A stretch of 64,000 nucleotides of DNA, taken from positions 1,867,501 to 1,931,500 of the forward strand of contig OX327703.1 in NCBI GenBank assembly GCA_946807835.1, in the 5' to 3' direction. The notes beneath the pieces are model-generated. The model ran no database searches, was not told where the DNA came from, and saw only the letters and a program-made list of their open reading frames with translations. The stretch comes from Ailanthus altissimus (Eukaryota; Streptophyta; Magnoliopsida; Sapindales; Simaroubaceae). The position numbers were made by a program, and so were the translations under genes. This document shows, piece after piece, positions 53,901 through 64,000 of the stretch (the first letter of the stretch is position 1; every line of letters starts with the position of its first letter).

Positions 53901-55533
53901 AGGTATCCTTAATATTTTCTACTTCAAGTGTTCTGGTTAAAGCTGTTTCATTTTGATACTGACATTTAATATCTGTATGGATTGAAGTTGATAAAATCAC
54001 TGAATTTATGAAAAGTAAGGTGAAGTTATAATTTTGTGTGAGTGTGCACATGTGCAAGTTCGTGTATTTCTGTATTTAGAACAACGTAAATCAGATGTTT
54101 AACCCCCAAAGCACCCTTCTTATTTTTTAGTCTATTTGCAAACATAGAACCATGTTCTATGAGATATTTGTGGTAAAATATTTACAATGAATTGTTGATT
54201 TTCTATTTTCTGATTTTTCCTAATTTGTTCTGACAATGAGATAGTTTTTGGTCTTTTTTTGTACTAAATTTTAAAATTTAATAGATGATAATATTAAATT
54301 AACAAATATTATAGATCATAATATTACACTGATTTTGGTACCAGAAGTTCCTAAAATATGGTCTATCTTCTGTTACATCATGCATCAGCATGGATGTTCT
54401 ATATATCTAATCTTTGGTTGAGGCTTAGCTACTGGGCTCTTTTTTCTAGTTTTCTTGTGTTCCAAATGAGAAACTTTCTGATATTTCCTGTATTTAGAAT
54501 TGACAGTTATACTGATTCTTTGTTACTTGATTCTCTGTAACTCTGCCAGACTATTTATCGACGGGCTGCTTCATATGAGGATGCTGAAGATTTTAGGCAA
54601 GACGTGAGGTAAAAGCCTCCTTTTAAGGCTCTATGCAATCATGACAACTGAGGCAAGATTAAGTATTTCATTCAAATTTTCATTCCCAATTCATATGTAT
54701 ATGTTGTATAAAAGAATCAGCTTATGGAAAAACAAGGAAAACTTTTAATATGGATCTATTTTCTTCACATAAAATAAAACTTTTAATATGGATTTATTCA
54801 AGCTCAAAAGATTATTTCTTATGTGTTGGGCTTTTCCTTAAGTTTCTATCATCATTAAAAAAATAATTATATATAATCAAATGGTTAATTCTTTGAAAAC
54901 AAAGATCTGCACTTGTTTGAATGACTCAGTGGTAAAAGGTTTGCAGTGCATTATTCTTCCATTGAAGTGAAGATCCTGCGTTCAAATCTCCCCTCTCCCA
55001 TGTCAAAAAATAAATAAATAAATAAATAAAGCAAACAAAGATTTTCAATGTGTATTATAGTTTGATGAGTTTATTGTATACGTATATACACAACTCTAAA
55101 ACTAGTGAGGATCTTCTTAGACATTTCACTTTTATTGTATTTTAGGATATATAATATTATTTTGGAACTGTATTAGATTGACGAAAAGCTTGATCATCTA
55201 TTGTAATTGGTGAGAGTGGGACTGCTTGCTAATTTGACATTCAAATTTCAGACCTGCTGAATGATCTGACTGTTATGTACATGTTATATTTCTTGAAGGC
55301 TGTTGCTGGCTCCTGTTAGACTTGGAGCTCAGGCACTTTCATGGGCTTCTGGGAAATTAGAAACAGGTCGCCCTGGACTACCGACATCACCTTCATCCAC
55401 AAATGTTCAAGAACGGGTGTTGCAGGCTGCTGCCAAGCATGAATCTCAACCATCAGATGCCGAAGGAACCCAAGATCCATCTCCTGAATCAGTAGTTCCA
55501 ATGAATGAGAATGTCGATCTCTCGGAAGCCTAG
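47956..55533 (+). CDS. CAS-like chloroplast protein with rhodanese domain, 13 coding exons
   Basis: Homolog of the Arabidopsis At3g59780 type, related to the thylakoid calcium-sensing receptor CAS. Coding exons: 47,956-48,006; 48,814-49,761; 50,098-50,198; 50,305-50,419; 50,679-50,756; 50,952-51,044; 51,795-51,878; 52,375-52,473; 52,885-52,947; 53,467-53,497; 53,856-53,902; 54,550-54,608; 55,299-55,533. The sum is 2,004 nt, 667 aa. Visible in order: a Ser-rich, probably plastid-targeting N terminus; a long acidic/Ser-rich region; a hydrophobic segment (about 354-375, FVLFLGTSTSLWVFFWLL); a rhodanese fold (about 385-515); a second hydrophobic stretch (about 545-570); and a soluble tail. The catalytic-loop Cys is replaced (VMDADGTKSKG), so sulfur transfer is unlikely. 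The introns after 50,419 and 51,878 start with GC. Function is inferred from CAS: photosynthetic or calcium-linked regulation. Confidence 0.92.
54907..55032 (+). mobile_element. tRNA-derived SINE with perfect 10-bp target duplication
   Basis: Lies in the last intron of the CAS-like gene, in sense. A-box-like TGACTCAGTGGT (54,922-54,933) and B-box-like GCGTTCAAATC (54,979-54,989) are spaced as in a polymerase III promoter. The 3' end is a tail of repeated AAAT units (55,005-55,030). The 10 bases AAACAAAGAT immediately precede (54,897-54,906) and follow (55,033-55,042) the insert: a target-site duplication from L1-type retroposition. At about 126 bp it is short for a plant SINE. Confidence 0.85.
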
Positions 55534-55858
55534 AGGTTAACGATCTTTCTCGCAGTATGACACTTCCTTTTTAGCCTCCTGTTTTTCTTGCAGTAACTTG
55601 GATGGGCAGATCACAAGAAACTCTTAATTGAAATTGACCTTTTGTGCAAACCTGAAGAACCAATTTTGTACATTTCACCAGATCAATAAGCCGAGTTTTG
55701 TATATTTCCCTAGATCAATCAAATGACTTTTTTACATCTAATTGATTCAATAATTCCTATTAATTTGTTTTCTAAGACCATTTACTAAGAAGTGTATTCA
55801 GTTTGTGCTGTTGGTTTATTTACGAAATCACTCCCTGTAAGACCTGCACCAATCATTC

Positions 55859-55864
55859 AATAAA
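55859..55864 (+). terminator. Polyadenylation signal of the CAS-like gene
   Basis: AATAAA lies 326 bp after the stop codon, in the 384-bp gap between the convergent CAS-like and CASTOR-like coding ends. A canonical signal in the right place, but plant signals are loose. Confidence 0.5.
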
Positions 55865-55917
55865 GATTTCCCCCCTTTTACAAGGATATACCTCTCAGCG
55901 TGTGGGAACAAGAAGGG

Positions 55918-58581
55918 TTATTCCTTCTCTGCAATAACAGCAAAAGCATCCTGCAATGACCACCTCCTTCTCTCACTTTTGGAAGGTGGATTGATGATTG
56001 CTTGCTCAGCATTAGCAAAACGGTAGCCAATAACAATCTCTCTCCTCTGTCGGGCTCGTAATATTACTACGAAGAAACTCAGCTCTTCACCTTTGCGAAG
56101 GCACAGATCAGCTTGCCCTATTTGCAATTCATTTCCCTGTTAGAACCCAAAGATTCATTAGTTATTAATTAGGCTCATGAATTTGGAAAGTAGATAATAA
56201 TGTAGCAATCGATCAGTCACAACACGCATTGGATCATTAGACACAACTGGGTAATGAAATGAGAGAACAACGAATTCAAGATCCTCTTCTGCAAACAGTT
56301 CTCATACATCATTTATTTGTCGATCTTCTGCAACCATGGCCAAAGCCATCCTGACGAGCTCGTTTGACAAAACATAATCACTAATCTTTGACATGGGTAA
56401 GAGATTTTTGGTCCTCGGATCCAGAATTTCACTGATAATCACTGATTTATCAGAAGCTTGTTGCATCTCCGCAATCCAAGTGCGTCGTGAGAAGCTTCCT
56501 CTGTGGACTGGAGTCACCCTAGCTACTCTGTATGGGAGACGCTTTGCCTGCAAGGATTAGAAAAGGACGGGAAAACATACCTTAAAAAATAATTGTCACC
56601 CACTTGGTCTACTAGATGCAAGTCCAATGTAAATGACAAGGTTCTTAAAAATCCATCAGTCAGAGAGATGCACTCATCTGCTGAGCACATATCTGAGAAA
56701 GATCCTTTAGTTGGTGCCCATGCATCAAGCATTTTATAGTGATTCATATAGATTATTAATGAGACTCTCCAGCTAAAATAGGAATTTGTGGAGTTGTTAT
56801 TAGTTGGTGCTCAATAGGGCCGTATTGTGTTTCCTCATCATATTAGTATTTCCTTATTAGTGTTTCTTGGTGGTGTTAGTTTTTACTTATTATTCTTGTG
56901 TTTTAGCAAAGGACAGTAATGGTTAATACAACAATATAATAACAATGTAGTCCTTTTAGTTTCTCTCGACCTACGTGGTTCTTTCTCTCTGTTAACATGG
57001 TGTCATAGCATCTCTATCAACAACATACTTATGATTATAAGCTGAGCATTATGCTTCTCACTGAATCAAAAGATTCCAAGGGGAGGCTTTCCAAGCAACG
57101 TATATAACTGCATTTCCCTCACGATTAACCAGAGATATATTGCCCAACCTGCCGAGGTCTAGACCACCATCAATAAACTTCTTTTCCCTCTCATTTTCTG
57201 GGACCTCATTGAACATCCAGAGCTCTGAACCAGGTGCTAGAAAGGCATCTAACACCTAAAGAAACATAAGTTAATGAAACTATTGAAACTGTGAATATGA
57301 AATGAGTTATCTATTTATTATGCACAAAATATAGATGATGAGACAGAACATTTCAGAATACTGGAAGAATTAGTGAAGTATGAGAAGAAATTGAGTAGTG
57401 GTGACAGACAACTTTTGAGATACCACCACTTTGTATGTGTGGGTTGCAGCCAATTCAGGAGCACAGTCGCAGATTCCTTGTAACATTACCATAATCATAT
57501 CTTCCAAATCCCGTCGCCACCCACATAAAATATATTTTGTAGATGGCCCCTCCTTACCTGCATCATTCATGTGAAAAAGAAAGATTAGGGGCTTCAACAG
57601 AAAGAACTTAGCGCATTCATATCATCAATGTCCCTCCTCCATCCACAAAGTAGAATCTTCTGAAGCTTTCTTTCCAGTAAAGCAATGTGTATGATAGATG
57701 CTTCTTTAATCTGAATGATCAAATTGATTATACTTTATGTAAGTTTTAGAATTATATGACACCCCACTTGGTTAAATTTCACGCAGGGATCATCCTAACC
57801 TGCCAAAACTATTAACATAATTTTTTTATCGAGAGAGATTGCCGTAACTGTACTCACCGTTTGGTTTTTTCTGCATTTTCTTTTATTTTTGTAATTCTTG
57901 GCTAGATATTTCCATACCATACCATTGAGTTCTTTAGTTGCAGTTTAGTGTCAAATGATCAGTCAAAACTTAAAAAGAGAAACGAAAAACTTATTTGATG
58001 TAGCAGCATTTCCTGTCTTCCAGGGTACGGTAGTGTCAACAGCAGAGATGCACGACTGTAATGTGACAGATCTCACTAATTCAACGTGATCTCTTCACTG
58101 AAAATTAATTCAATCAAGCCTCTCGTATATTTCTAGAAAATTAATCAAATTGCTCTATTTCCCTTATTCCATTTAATATCCCCTGTATTTTTCTTTCTTT
58201 CAAAATGCTTAAATGCAGCTAGATTTAAGGTGTAAATCAAGTCTAGCGGTATGGCATCCATGAAATTATGTAATATGAGAAATGGATAAGCTAGCAAGAT
58301 AAACCTAGCAATGTTTTTTAAGAATCTTTAGAAAAGGAAAATGAAAGCACCACAGGCAATGCTGCTGGAGAATAACTATCATCATCTTCCGCAATGACAG
58401 GAATTTTATCACCTTCTTTGTAGAATGTACGAGTCATCAGGATTCAGGATAATCTTCCCACTACAGGATGCAACTTTGACTCCACAAGGTATAGCATCAG
58501 GAGAACTGATCAACACATCCTCAAACGGCAAGCCATCCAACATTGGCCATCTTTTTATGTAGAACTCATAATTTTTGAAAC
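55918..58581 (-). pseudogene. CASTOR-like ion channel gene, broken 3' half
   Basis: CASTOR/POLLUX proteins are nuclear-envelope cation channels needed for symbiotic calcium spiking. Recognised minus-strand exons: about 58,381-58,581 (FKNYEFYIKRWP...GKIILNPDDSY), 57,490-57,557 (ILCGWRRDLEDMIM), 57,062-57,255 (LDAFLAPGSELWMFNEVP), 56,284-56,547 (AKRLPYRVARVTP...SKISDYVLSNELV) and 55,918-56,136 (ending SLQDAFAVIAEKE). A further CGWRRD segment lies at about 57,610-57,660. Defects: an extra A after SYILQ in the first exon; a frameshift after NREGNAV near 57,104; no recognisable exon for the ADESVEDSA/IRDIQ stretch; TGA at 56,302-56,304; and a lost donor at 56,283. The N-terminal half, with pore and membrane segments, is absent, and a copia LTR begins 10 bp beyond the first exon's acceptor side. 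The closer match is to CASTOR, not POLLUX. Confidence 0.85.
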
Positions 58582-58591
58582 CTAAGAATAT

Positions 58592-59436
58592 TGTTGGAAA
58601 ATTGGTGATTCAATAATTTTGGTTGGACAAGAATTGAGATGAATACCAAAGTGAAGAGTTACAAGAAGTCTAGAACGTGTGGGATACGTATGGAGAAGTC
58701 TAGGACGTGTGAGACACGAAGGAGGAAGCGAAACGAGACTCAAAGACGCGAAGGGAGCAAGAAAATGCGGATAGTTACAGGGCTGAGCGCCGCGGCGCCC
58801 AGGACAGTAGCCCAGCGCCGCAGCGCTGGGCGCGATTTTTTCTAGCGCTGCAGCGCTCAAGGACGAGCGCCGCAGCGCCAGAACGTGTGGAAAAGTTTGT
58901 TTTGGTTCGGGATTTCGAGTTTTGAAAAGTTTTGAACTTCCAAAACAAGTGGACTCTTACTCCAACAAGAAATAGGGTTAATAGGCACGAAATATACTCT
59001 ATATAAACACTTGTAAACCCTTGATTTCATATCAAGCATTGAAAGAGACTCTAGAGGGGAAGAACTGGGTAGACACTAAGTGCTTGTGTGCGCTAGGGTG
59101 GAATCGTTGTTTGGGTGATCATTGTTCGTGGTAGAGCAAGGGTTCACTAAGCGTTTAGGTTCTTTTGAAGGTTCTTCATATTGGGTTTCCTTGTAAAATC
59201 TCTAGGGAGTTATAATAAGAGAGGTTAGGATCCTTGGATCCACCGTGGACGTAAGCAATTGGCCGAACCACGTAAGTTTGTGTTGTGCTCTTTTGTTTTC
59301 TGCTTTGGATTCTTGTTGTGTTTGCTTGATTGACAGGTTATTCCGCTGCGCAAGGAGGTTAGAGTTCTAGGCTGAATCTTGGGTTCTTCACTTCAACATA
59401 ACCTCGAGAAGGAGAAGGGCGTTACCTCCCTCAACA
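58592..59436 (+). repeat. Copia 5' LTR (best preserved copy)
   Basis: 845 bp, with intact TG...CA termini (TGTTGGAAAA to CCTCAACA). A TATATAAA promoter box lies at 59,000-59,007. Upstream of it is a cluster of GC-rich palindromes: 58,787-58,798, 58,811-58,830 and 58,844-58,857. It lies adjacent to the primer binding site. It is the least decayed of the three LTRs here. Confidence 0.93.
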
Positions 59437-59439
59437 AAC

Positions 59440-59451
59440 TGGTATCAGAGC
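59440..59451 (+). other. Primer binding site (initiator-tRNA-Met type) of right copia element
   Basis: TGGTATCAGAGC follows the LTR end after three bases. It matches the 3' end complement of initiator tRNA-Met used to prime plant copia reverse transcription. Confidence 0.92.
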
Positions 59452-59488
59452 TAGAGGTTCGATAATACACATCTGGGGTATTTAAACC

Positions 59489-60517
59489 ATGGCTACAATC
59501 AAGCAAGAAATAGAGAAGTTCAATGGGATGAATGACTTCAATCTTTGGAGGAAGAAGGTTAGGGCTCTACTAGTGAAGGAAGGGCTAGACTCAGCTTTGG
59601 AGGAGGCCAACTACTCAACTAGTGATGAGGCGACAACCTCAAAGTCCGGGCAGAAAGATTGGGACACAATTCAGAAAAAGGCTCACAACACCTTATTCCT
59701 GGCGTTGAGCGATGAAGTATTAAGCGAAGTTGGTGATGAAGAAACCATTTTTGGGCTATGGAAAAGACTCGAGGCATTGTATATGAAGAAGCCTCTTACA
59801 AATAGACTTCTTGTGAAAAAGAAACTACATCAGCTGACAATGCATGAGGCAACTTCATTGAGAGCTCACATTTACGAGTTCAACAAGATCATCATAAATC
59901 TTGAGCAACTGGGCATCAAGACTGAGGATGAAGACAAGACCATTATCCTGTTAAGTTCGTTGCCAAAGAGCTATGAGAGCTTTGTGGATACGCTGCTGTA
60001 TGGAAAAGAGTCTTTAACGATGAATGACGTCAAGGCATCATTGAACTCAAAAGAATTGATAAAGAGATCGGAGTCCGAGAGTGGAGCAGTTTTGCTTACA
60101 CAAGGAAGGAAGAGCAGCCAATCAAGGAGGAGATCTAAGAAGTGTTTCCTTTGTAATAAGGAATGGCACTTTGTGAAGGATTGTCCGAAATCAAAAGGCC
60201 AAGGAGGGTGGGCTGCAATTGGTACTGAGGAAGATACCGAAGTTATAGACACATTGGTAGCCTCAAAGGGAAAGTACACTGGCAAATGGATACTAGATTC
60301 GGGGTGTAGCGTCCATATATGTCCCGACAGATCGATGTTCACCAACTATAAAGCCAAGAGAGGTAAAGCTCTAATGGAGAATGACATGACTTATGAGATC
60401 ATAAGAGTTGGTGACATAAGGTTGAGAATGCAAGGTGGAGAAACTAGAGAATTACATGGTGTAAGGGATGTTCCTAAAGTGAGGAGGAACTTGATATCTG
60501 ACACGTCTAGAATATAG
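59489..60517 (+). CDS. Copia gag and start of protease, truncated polyprotein
   Basis: A 342-codon frame. The N-terminal two-thirds is the retrotransposon gag domain (MNDFNLWRKK, WKRLEALYMKK, LLSSLPKSYESF). A zinc knuckle of CX2CX4HX4C form lies at residues 219-232, with its usual Gly before His replaced by Trp226. The protease active site LDSGCS starts at about 269. Native sequence ends near residue 337 (RRNLIS). The last few residues come from the following, unrelated sequence. It would assemble particles in an intact element. Here it cannot mobilise itself. Confidence 0.9.
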   Translation: MATIKQEIEKFNGMNDFNLWRKKVRALLVKEGLDSALEEANYSTSDEATTSKSGQKDWDTIQKKAHNTLFLALSDEVLSEVGDEETIFGLWKRLEALYMKKPLTNRLLVKKKLHQLTMHEATSLRAHIYEFNKIIINLEQLGIKTEDEDKTIILLSSLPKSYESFVDTLLYGKESLTMNDVKASLNSKELIKRSESESGAVLLTQGRKSSQSRRRSKKCFLCNKEWHFVKDCPKSKGQGGWAAIGTEEDTEVIDTLVASKGKYTGKWILDSGCSVHICPDRSMFTNYKAKRGKALMENDMTYEIIRVGDIRLRMQGGETRELHGVRDVPKVRRNLISDTSRI

Positions 60518-63300
60518 AAGTTATTCCCAAGTACAAGATTGTCGAAGTAATAAATAACCCGATGAGAACGGGGTCGATCCACAGGGAAGTAGAATTAAAA
60601 TTCCAAATTATAAACACTTTTAAGATAATTAATGCAGTATAAGATGTTTACAAATATTATTTCAATTAACCAATTCAAATAAAAAGTTAAGGTTATAGGG
60701 ATTCACTCTTGGCATAAGAAGTAAGAATATATTTAATTTTTTTATAACTCAATTGGAATCCTCACACAAAGGAGGTTCCAACTGAAAAATATAGCAATTA
60801 AAGTTCATCATCATTTATATATTGATTAGTATTTATTTTTTTAATTATTATACACCAAATCTTATAAATGGGTTCAAGTATTTATTATGCCAATATTTAT
60901 ATTTGTCTACGATAAATCAAGACTCCCACTTTACAAGAAAGGTTATATAAATCAAATCTTGTAAATGGTTTCAAGAATTTATTGTGCCAAGTATTAAGTT
61001 TGTCAATAATAAATCAAGAATCACCACTTTAGAAGAAAGGGTATTAATTCTACAAATAAAATAAATACATCATATATAAATTTACATAACTTAAAAATGA
61101 AGCATTAAATTCATGAATAAATATTAAACATATCTTATTACCTTTGCAAGAGCTTCACTCTTTCACCTTAGCTTAAACAAAATCATTTGGACATAATAAA
61201 ACTAAATGAAAAGAAAAGAAATGGAAGAAGAAATAACATGACTTAATAGTAAATAAGAGAAATAATAGTACAAGGAAATGAATACAAAGGAAAAGTATTT
61301 TGAACTAAATTCTATCTTTCTAATTACATTCTTTAGGCATAAACAAGCCACCTATTTATAAAAAAACATGGATAAATCGAGACAAATTTGGAGGGAACCA
61401 CTTGGTTGATGAAAGTCAAGAATGGCGGCAAAATAATTTGCATTAATTATCACTTGGGCACCACTTGATTATCCAATTTGGAATTGCTGTGATCCGAATT
61501 AGCTGTCACTCAAAACATAAAAGTTGTAGATAAGTCTCTTATATTTCCAAATTGAGTGATCCCATACGTATTAGATACATATTTCTATAGTTATAAGCCA
61601 AATACTGATAACTGTTCAAACTAGGCCTGTACTGCAGATCAATTCTGTTCTAGGCCAATTTTCACCCTCTAAACACTCGAATTTCCAATTCTTTGTGAAA
61701 TACAATATGTTAGTCCATTGAGTCCGCTATGTACAGGATCAAGAATCACCTCAATTAAATCTTTAGGTAGAAAGTTATGCCCATTTTACCGAATATGCCA
61801 CAAAACAGTTATAAGATAATTAAGTACAATATTGTAAACATACTTAAGTTAAGAAAATTAAATACACTAGTAATACAAAACAATCATGTAAAACTCTTAT
61901 TAAATATGTAATTTCAAGTGTTCATCACACCCCCCAACTGGCTTATTGCTAGTCCCTAGCAATTCGAGCATAAATAAAATTTGAACACTACCTAAGTATT
62001 TCAAACAAAACGTCAGTTTTAAAATCACAATCGCTATAAAGGTTATTTCAATCATAACTTCTAAAAATATTTTTTTGTGTGTGTGAATTAAGCCAAAGCC
62101 TTCTTACCACAAACTACAACATATATAGCCTTAAAAATTTTTCAAGTAAAAGCCTCAACTCCATATTCTTACAGGTGAATAAGTTGTTTAATGACTTAGG
62201 ATTTCACTCATGGAGTTGGAAAACAGATAATCGCTCAAGAAAAAGTTACATTTAAGGACAGACAGACAAACTAACATTGATCCAAAGATAGGAAAATCAA
62301 ATATTTAGAGTCAAACCATTATTGCCAAATGCCAGCTTCAAGACTTTAATTATTTAATGCGAATCTTACGAATATAGAATTCGGTGATAAGATTGCTTCC
62401 TAATGACTTTAGTCTTCTAAAATTGAATGAAGACTTTATTGAACTGAATTGACTTCTTTTCTTTCTTTTTTTTTTAATTTTTTTTTCTTTTTCTTTTTTG
62501 AAAGACATAAGGAATCATTACAAAATAAGAGCAATTTATCACCATAATACTTTTTCAAATTTTTTTTTAATCCTTCAGCTAAGCAACCAAATCATTCATC
62601 ATCCCAAATAATGTCATTCCAAATAAAAATTAACCATTTCAAAAGATCAATGAAAGCTCGTAAGCTGTTATCTCAAACCTCTCCACTCACTCACAAAAGA
62701 TATGTGAGTTTAGAAAATAATATGTATACTTAAACATGGAAATTCTCTTGGCTATATATATTGAATCATCCATCTTATCACAAGGCTTAGTATTGTTCTC
62801 AAGAAATAATTTCAGAAGTTATTCTTTAGTAACCTAAATAGAGAAAGTGATTTAAACTAAACAATTTTGAAATCATACATCAATAGTAAAGCAAATTTAT
62901 TTACGCAAGAGTTACCAAAAACTTAAGCAACAAACAATTATACATAAAATGCATTAAAAATAAACCAATTAGAATGTGTTTCAAAATTTTATAATGTACT
63001 TTTTACTCTGCCATTCTAGAACTAGAATGCGTCTCAAGAATACATAAATGAACATTTTACTCACGCCATTTATGATAATTTTTTTTTTACATAACAAAGT
63101 GATAACAACAACAACATAAAATAATTAACACTAACATTATATATTAACTATCCTCCTCCCAACCAGATTGAGACATTGTCCTTAATGTCAAAATATAAAA
63201 AGAGTAAAATATAGAAGATATCACCTGAAACATCTTTTATTGGAAATTAAACCTGCAACAAAATAAAACAAGCCATAAAAAAAAAATAAAACAAGCCACA
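60499..63300. repeat. Unclassified repeat joined to the truncated copia element
   Basis: Starts at TGACACGTCT directly after the gag break. Two phrases I associate with noncoding parts of plant LTR-retrotransposon-type repeats are present: GGGGTCGATCCACAGGGAAG (about 60,571) and CACCCCCCAACTGGCTTATT (about 61,928). A 97-bp direct duplication begins at 60,856 and 60,953. There is no long ORF. T-rich and A-rich runs occur near 62,455-62,500 and 63,280. Family and right-hand boundary are not settled. TGACACG could be an LTR start nested in the copia element. Confidence 0.45.
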
Positions 63301-63334
63301 CAAAAAAGCTTAAAAATACATAGAAATAGATAGG

Positions 63335-63988
63335 CTACAGACGAAGCGTCAAATCTATCCTGCGTTTCTTTTCACTGTTATTAGTATACCAATCTATCTG
63401 ACTCATTGTTGGATCAGATAGAGGTGTAAAAGCTTGTAGTTCATCGAGTAACTGATCAACAATTGAAGTAGAAATAGGGATCTGTCGTGCTGCAGATGAG
63501 ACGAATTATTTTTCCACCGCATAGTCAAGAAAAGATAACAACCCATTATAAAACTCATCAACATTTAACAAACCAATGGGTTTTTTATGGATTTGCAATT
63601 GTGCCCATGAGACAATTTGAAAAATTTCCTCCAATGTTCCAAAACCTCCAGGTAGAGCTATGAAGGCATCAGCATTACGAAGCATAAAAGTCATTCGTTC
63701 ATGCATTGATGATACCTGTAACTCATCCCCAATTGTTTTTCCTACAATGTCTCCAACAACTAGAGCTTTCGGTATGATACCCAAAACTCGACTGCCATTA
63801 TTTTGTGCAGCGGTTGCCACACGTCCCATTAATCCAAGACTACCTCCCCTATATACTAAATGAATATTACGCTCAGCTAACATCTTACCAAGGGTTTCTG
63901 CTGCTTCTATAAACTCACTAGTTTTTCCAGGACTAGATCCACAAAAGACACAAATTTTTATGAATTTACGAGTTGATGATCCTTCCAT
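63335..63988 (-). pseudogene. LOG-like cytokinin riboside phosphoribohydrolase, intronless, one in-frame stop
   Basis: LOG enzymes release active cytokinin base from its riboside 5'-monophosphate in the cytosol. The minus-strand frame from ATG 63,988 reads the full family length, 217 codons to TAG at 63,335, broken only by TAA at 63,506-63,508 after residue 160. Motifs: CVFCGSSPGK near the N terminus; GGSLGLMG with an Arg (residue 47) where the family has Gly (usually YGGGS); MHER with Arg98; and PGGFGTLEE (113-121) with the catalytic Glu. After the stop the sequence is still family-like (SSARQIPIS, STSIVDQLLDELQAF, ending RIDLTLRL). No introns are visible, whereas LOG genes usually have several, so this may be a retrocopy. 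The literal product lacks the last quarter. The gene's upstream region lies outside the window. Confidence 0.8.
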
Positions 63989-64000
63989 GATTACACTCAC

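Larger units (their letters stand above)
58592..60498 (+). mobile_element. Ty1/copia retroelement, 5' LTR plus truncated gag-protease
   Basis: A complete 5' LTR (58,592-59,436), primer binding site and gag-protease start are present. The element ends abruptly after RRNLIS, where copia polyproteins normally continue toward integrase. No integrase, reverse transcriptase or 3' LTR occurs in the window. AATAT (58,587-58,591) precedes the LTR but its partner cannot be located. It inserted into an intron of the CASTOR-like gene, antisense to it. Confidence 0.9.

Overview
This window is nuclear DNA from a flowering plant, most likely a eudicot. The genes carry many short GT-AG introns, the intergenic DNA is very AT-rich, and every recognisable gene belongs to a plant family: a MIK2-type LRR receptor kinase, cytosolic ribosomal protein L5, SAC9, a CAS-like chloroplast protein, a CASTOR-like channel and a LOG-family enzyme. 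I cannot name the species from sequence alone.

Layout. Positions 1-11,900 are gene-poor: a truncated Ty1/copia element on the minus strand (1-1,520), then diverged duplicated blocks, one split by a solo copia LTR (6,466-7,308). Positions 11,937-22,300 hold a tandem pair of LRR receptor-like kinases. The first copy is almost intact (one 1-bp frameshift, one intron) and has a 144-bp repeat array inside its LRR domain. The second is a 5'-truncated, multiply broken pseudogene. A TIR element lies between them. Positions 22,300-26,000 hold tandem duplications and retroelement debris.

Positions 26,092-55,533 are the housekeeping core. RPL5 (minus, 9 coding exons, 299 aa) and SAC9 (minus, 12 coding exons, 1,639 aa) both splice into open frames of family-typical length. 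After 6-7 kb of AT-rich DNA with a foldback element and a 43-bp minisatellite comes a CAS/rhodanese-like gene (plus, 13 coding exons, 667 aa) with two GC-AG introns and an intronic SINE that has a perfect 10-bp target-site duplication.

Positions 55,918-58,581 carry the 3' half of a CASTOR-like ion channel gene on the minus strand. It is broken by stops and frameshifts and is cut 10 bp upstream of an exon by a second, younger copia element (58,592-60,498), which is itself truncated and followed by an unclassified repeat. The right edge holds a LOG-like cytokinin-activating enzyme copy with no introns and one in-frame stop.

The genes do not form an operon or a single pathway. I found no new multi-gene system. 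The most interesting signals are the recent LRR amplification, the paired GC-AG introns, the broken symbiosis-type channel with a possible duplicated exon, the intronless LOG copy, and three LTR copies that appear to decay at CpG-rich palindromes.
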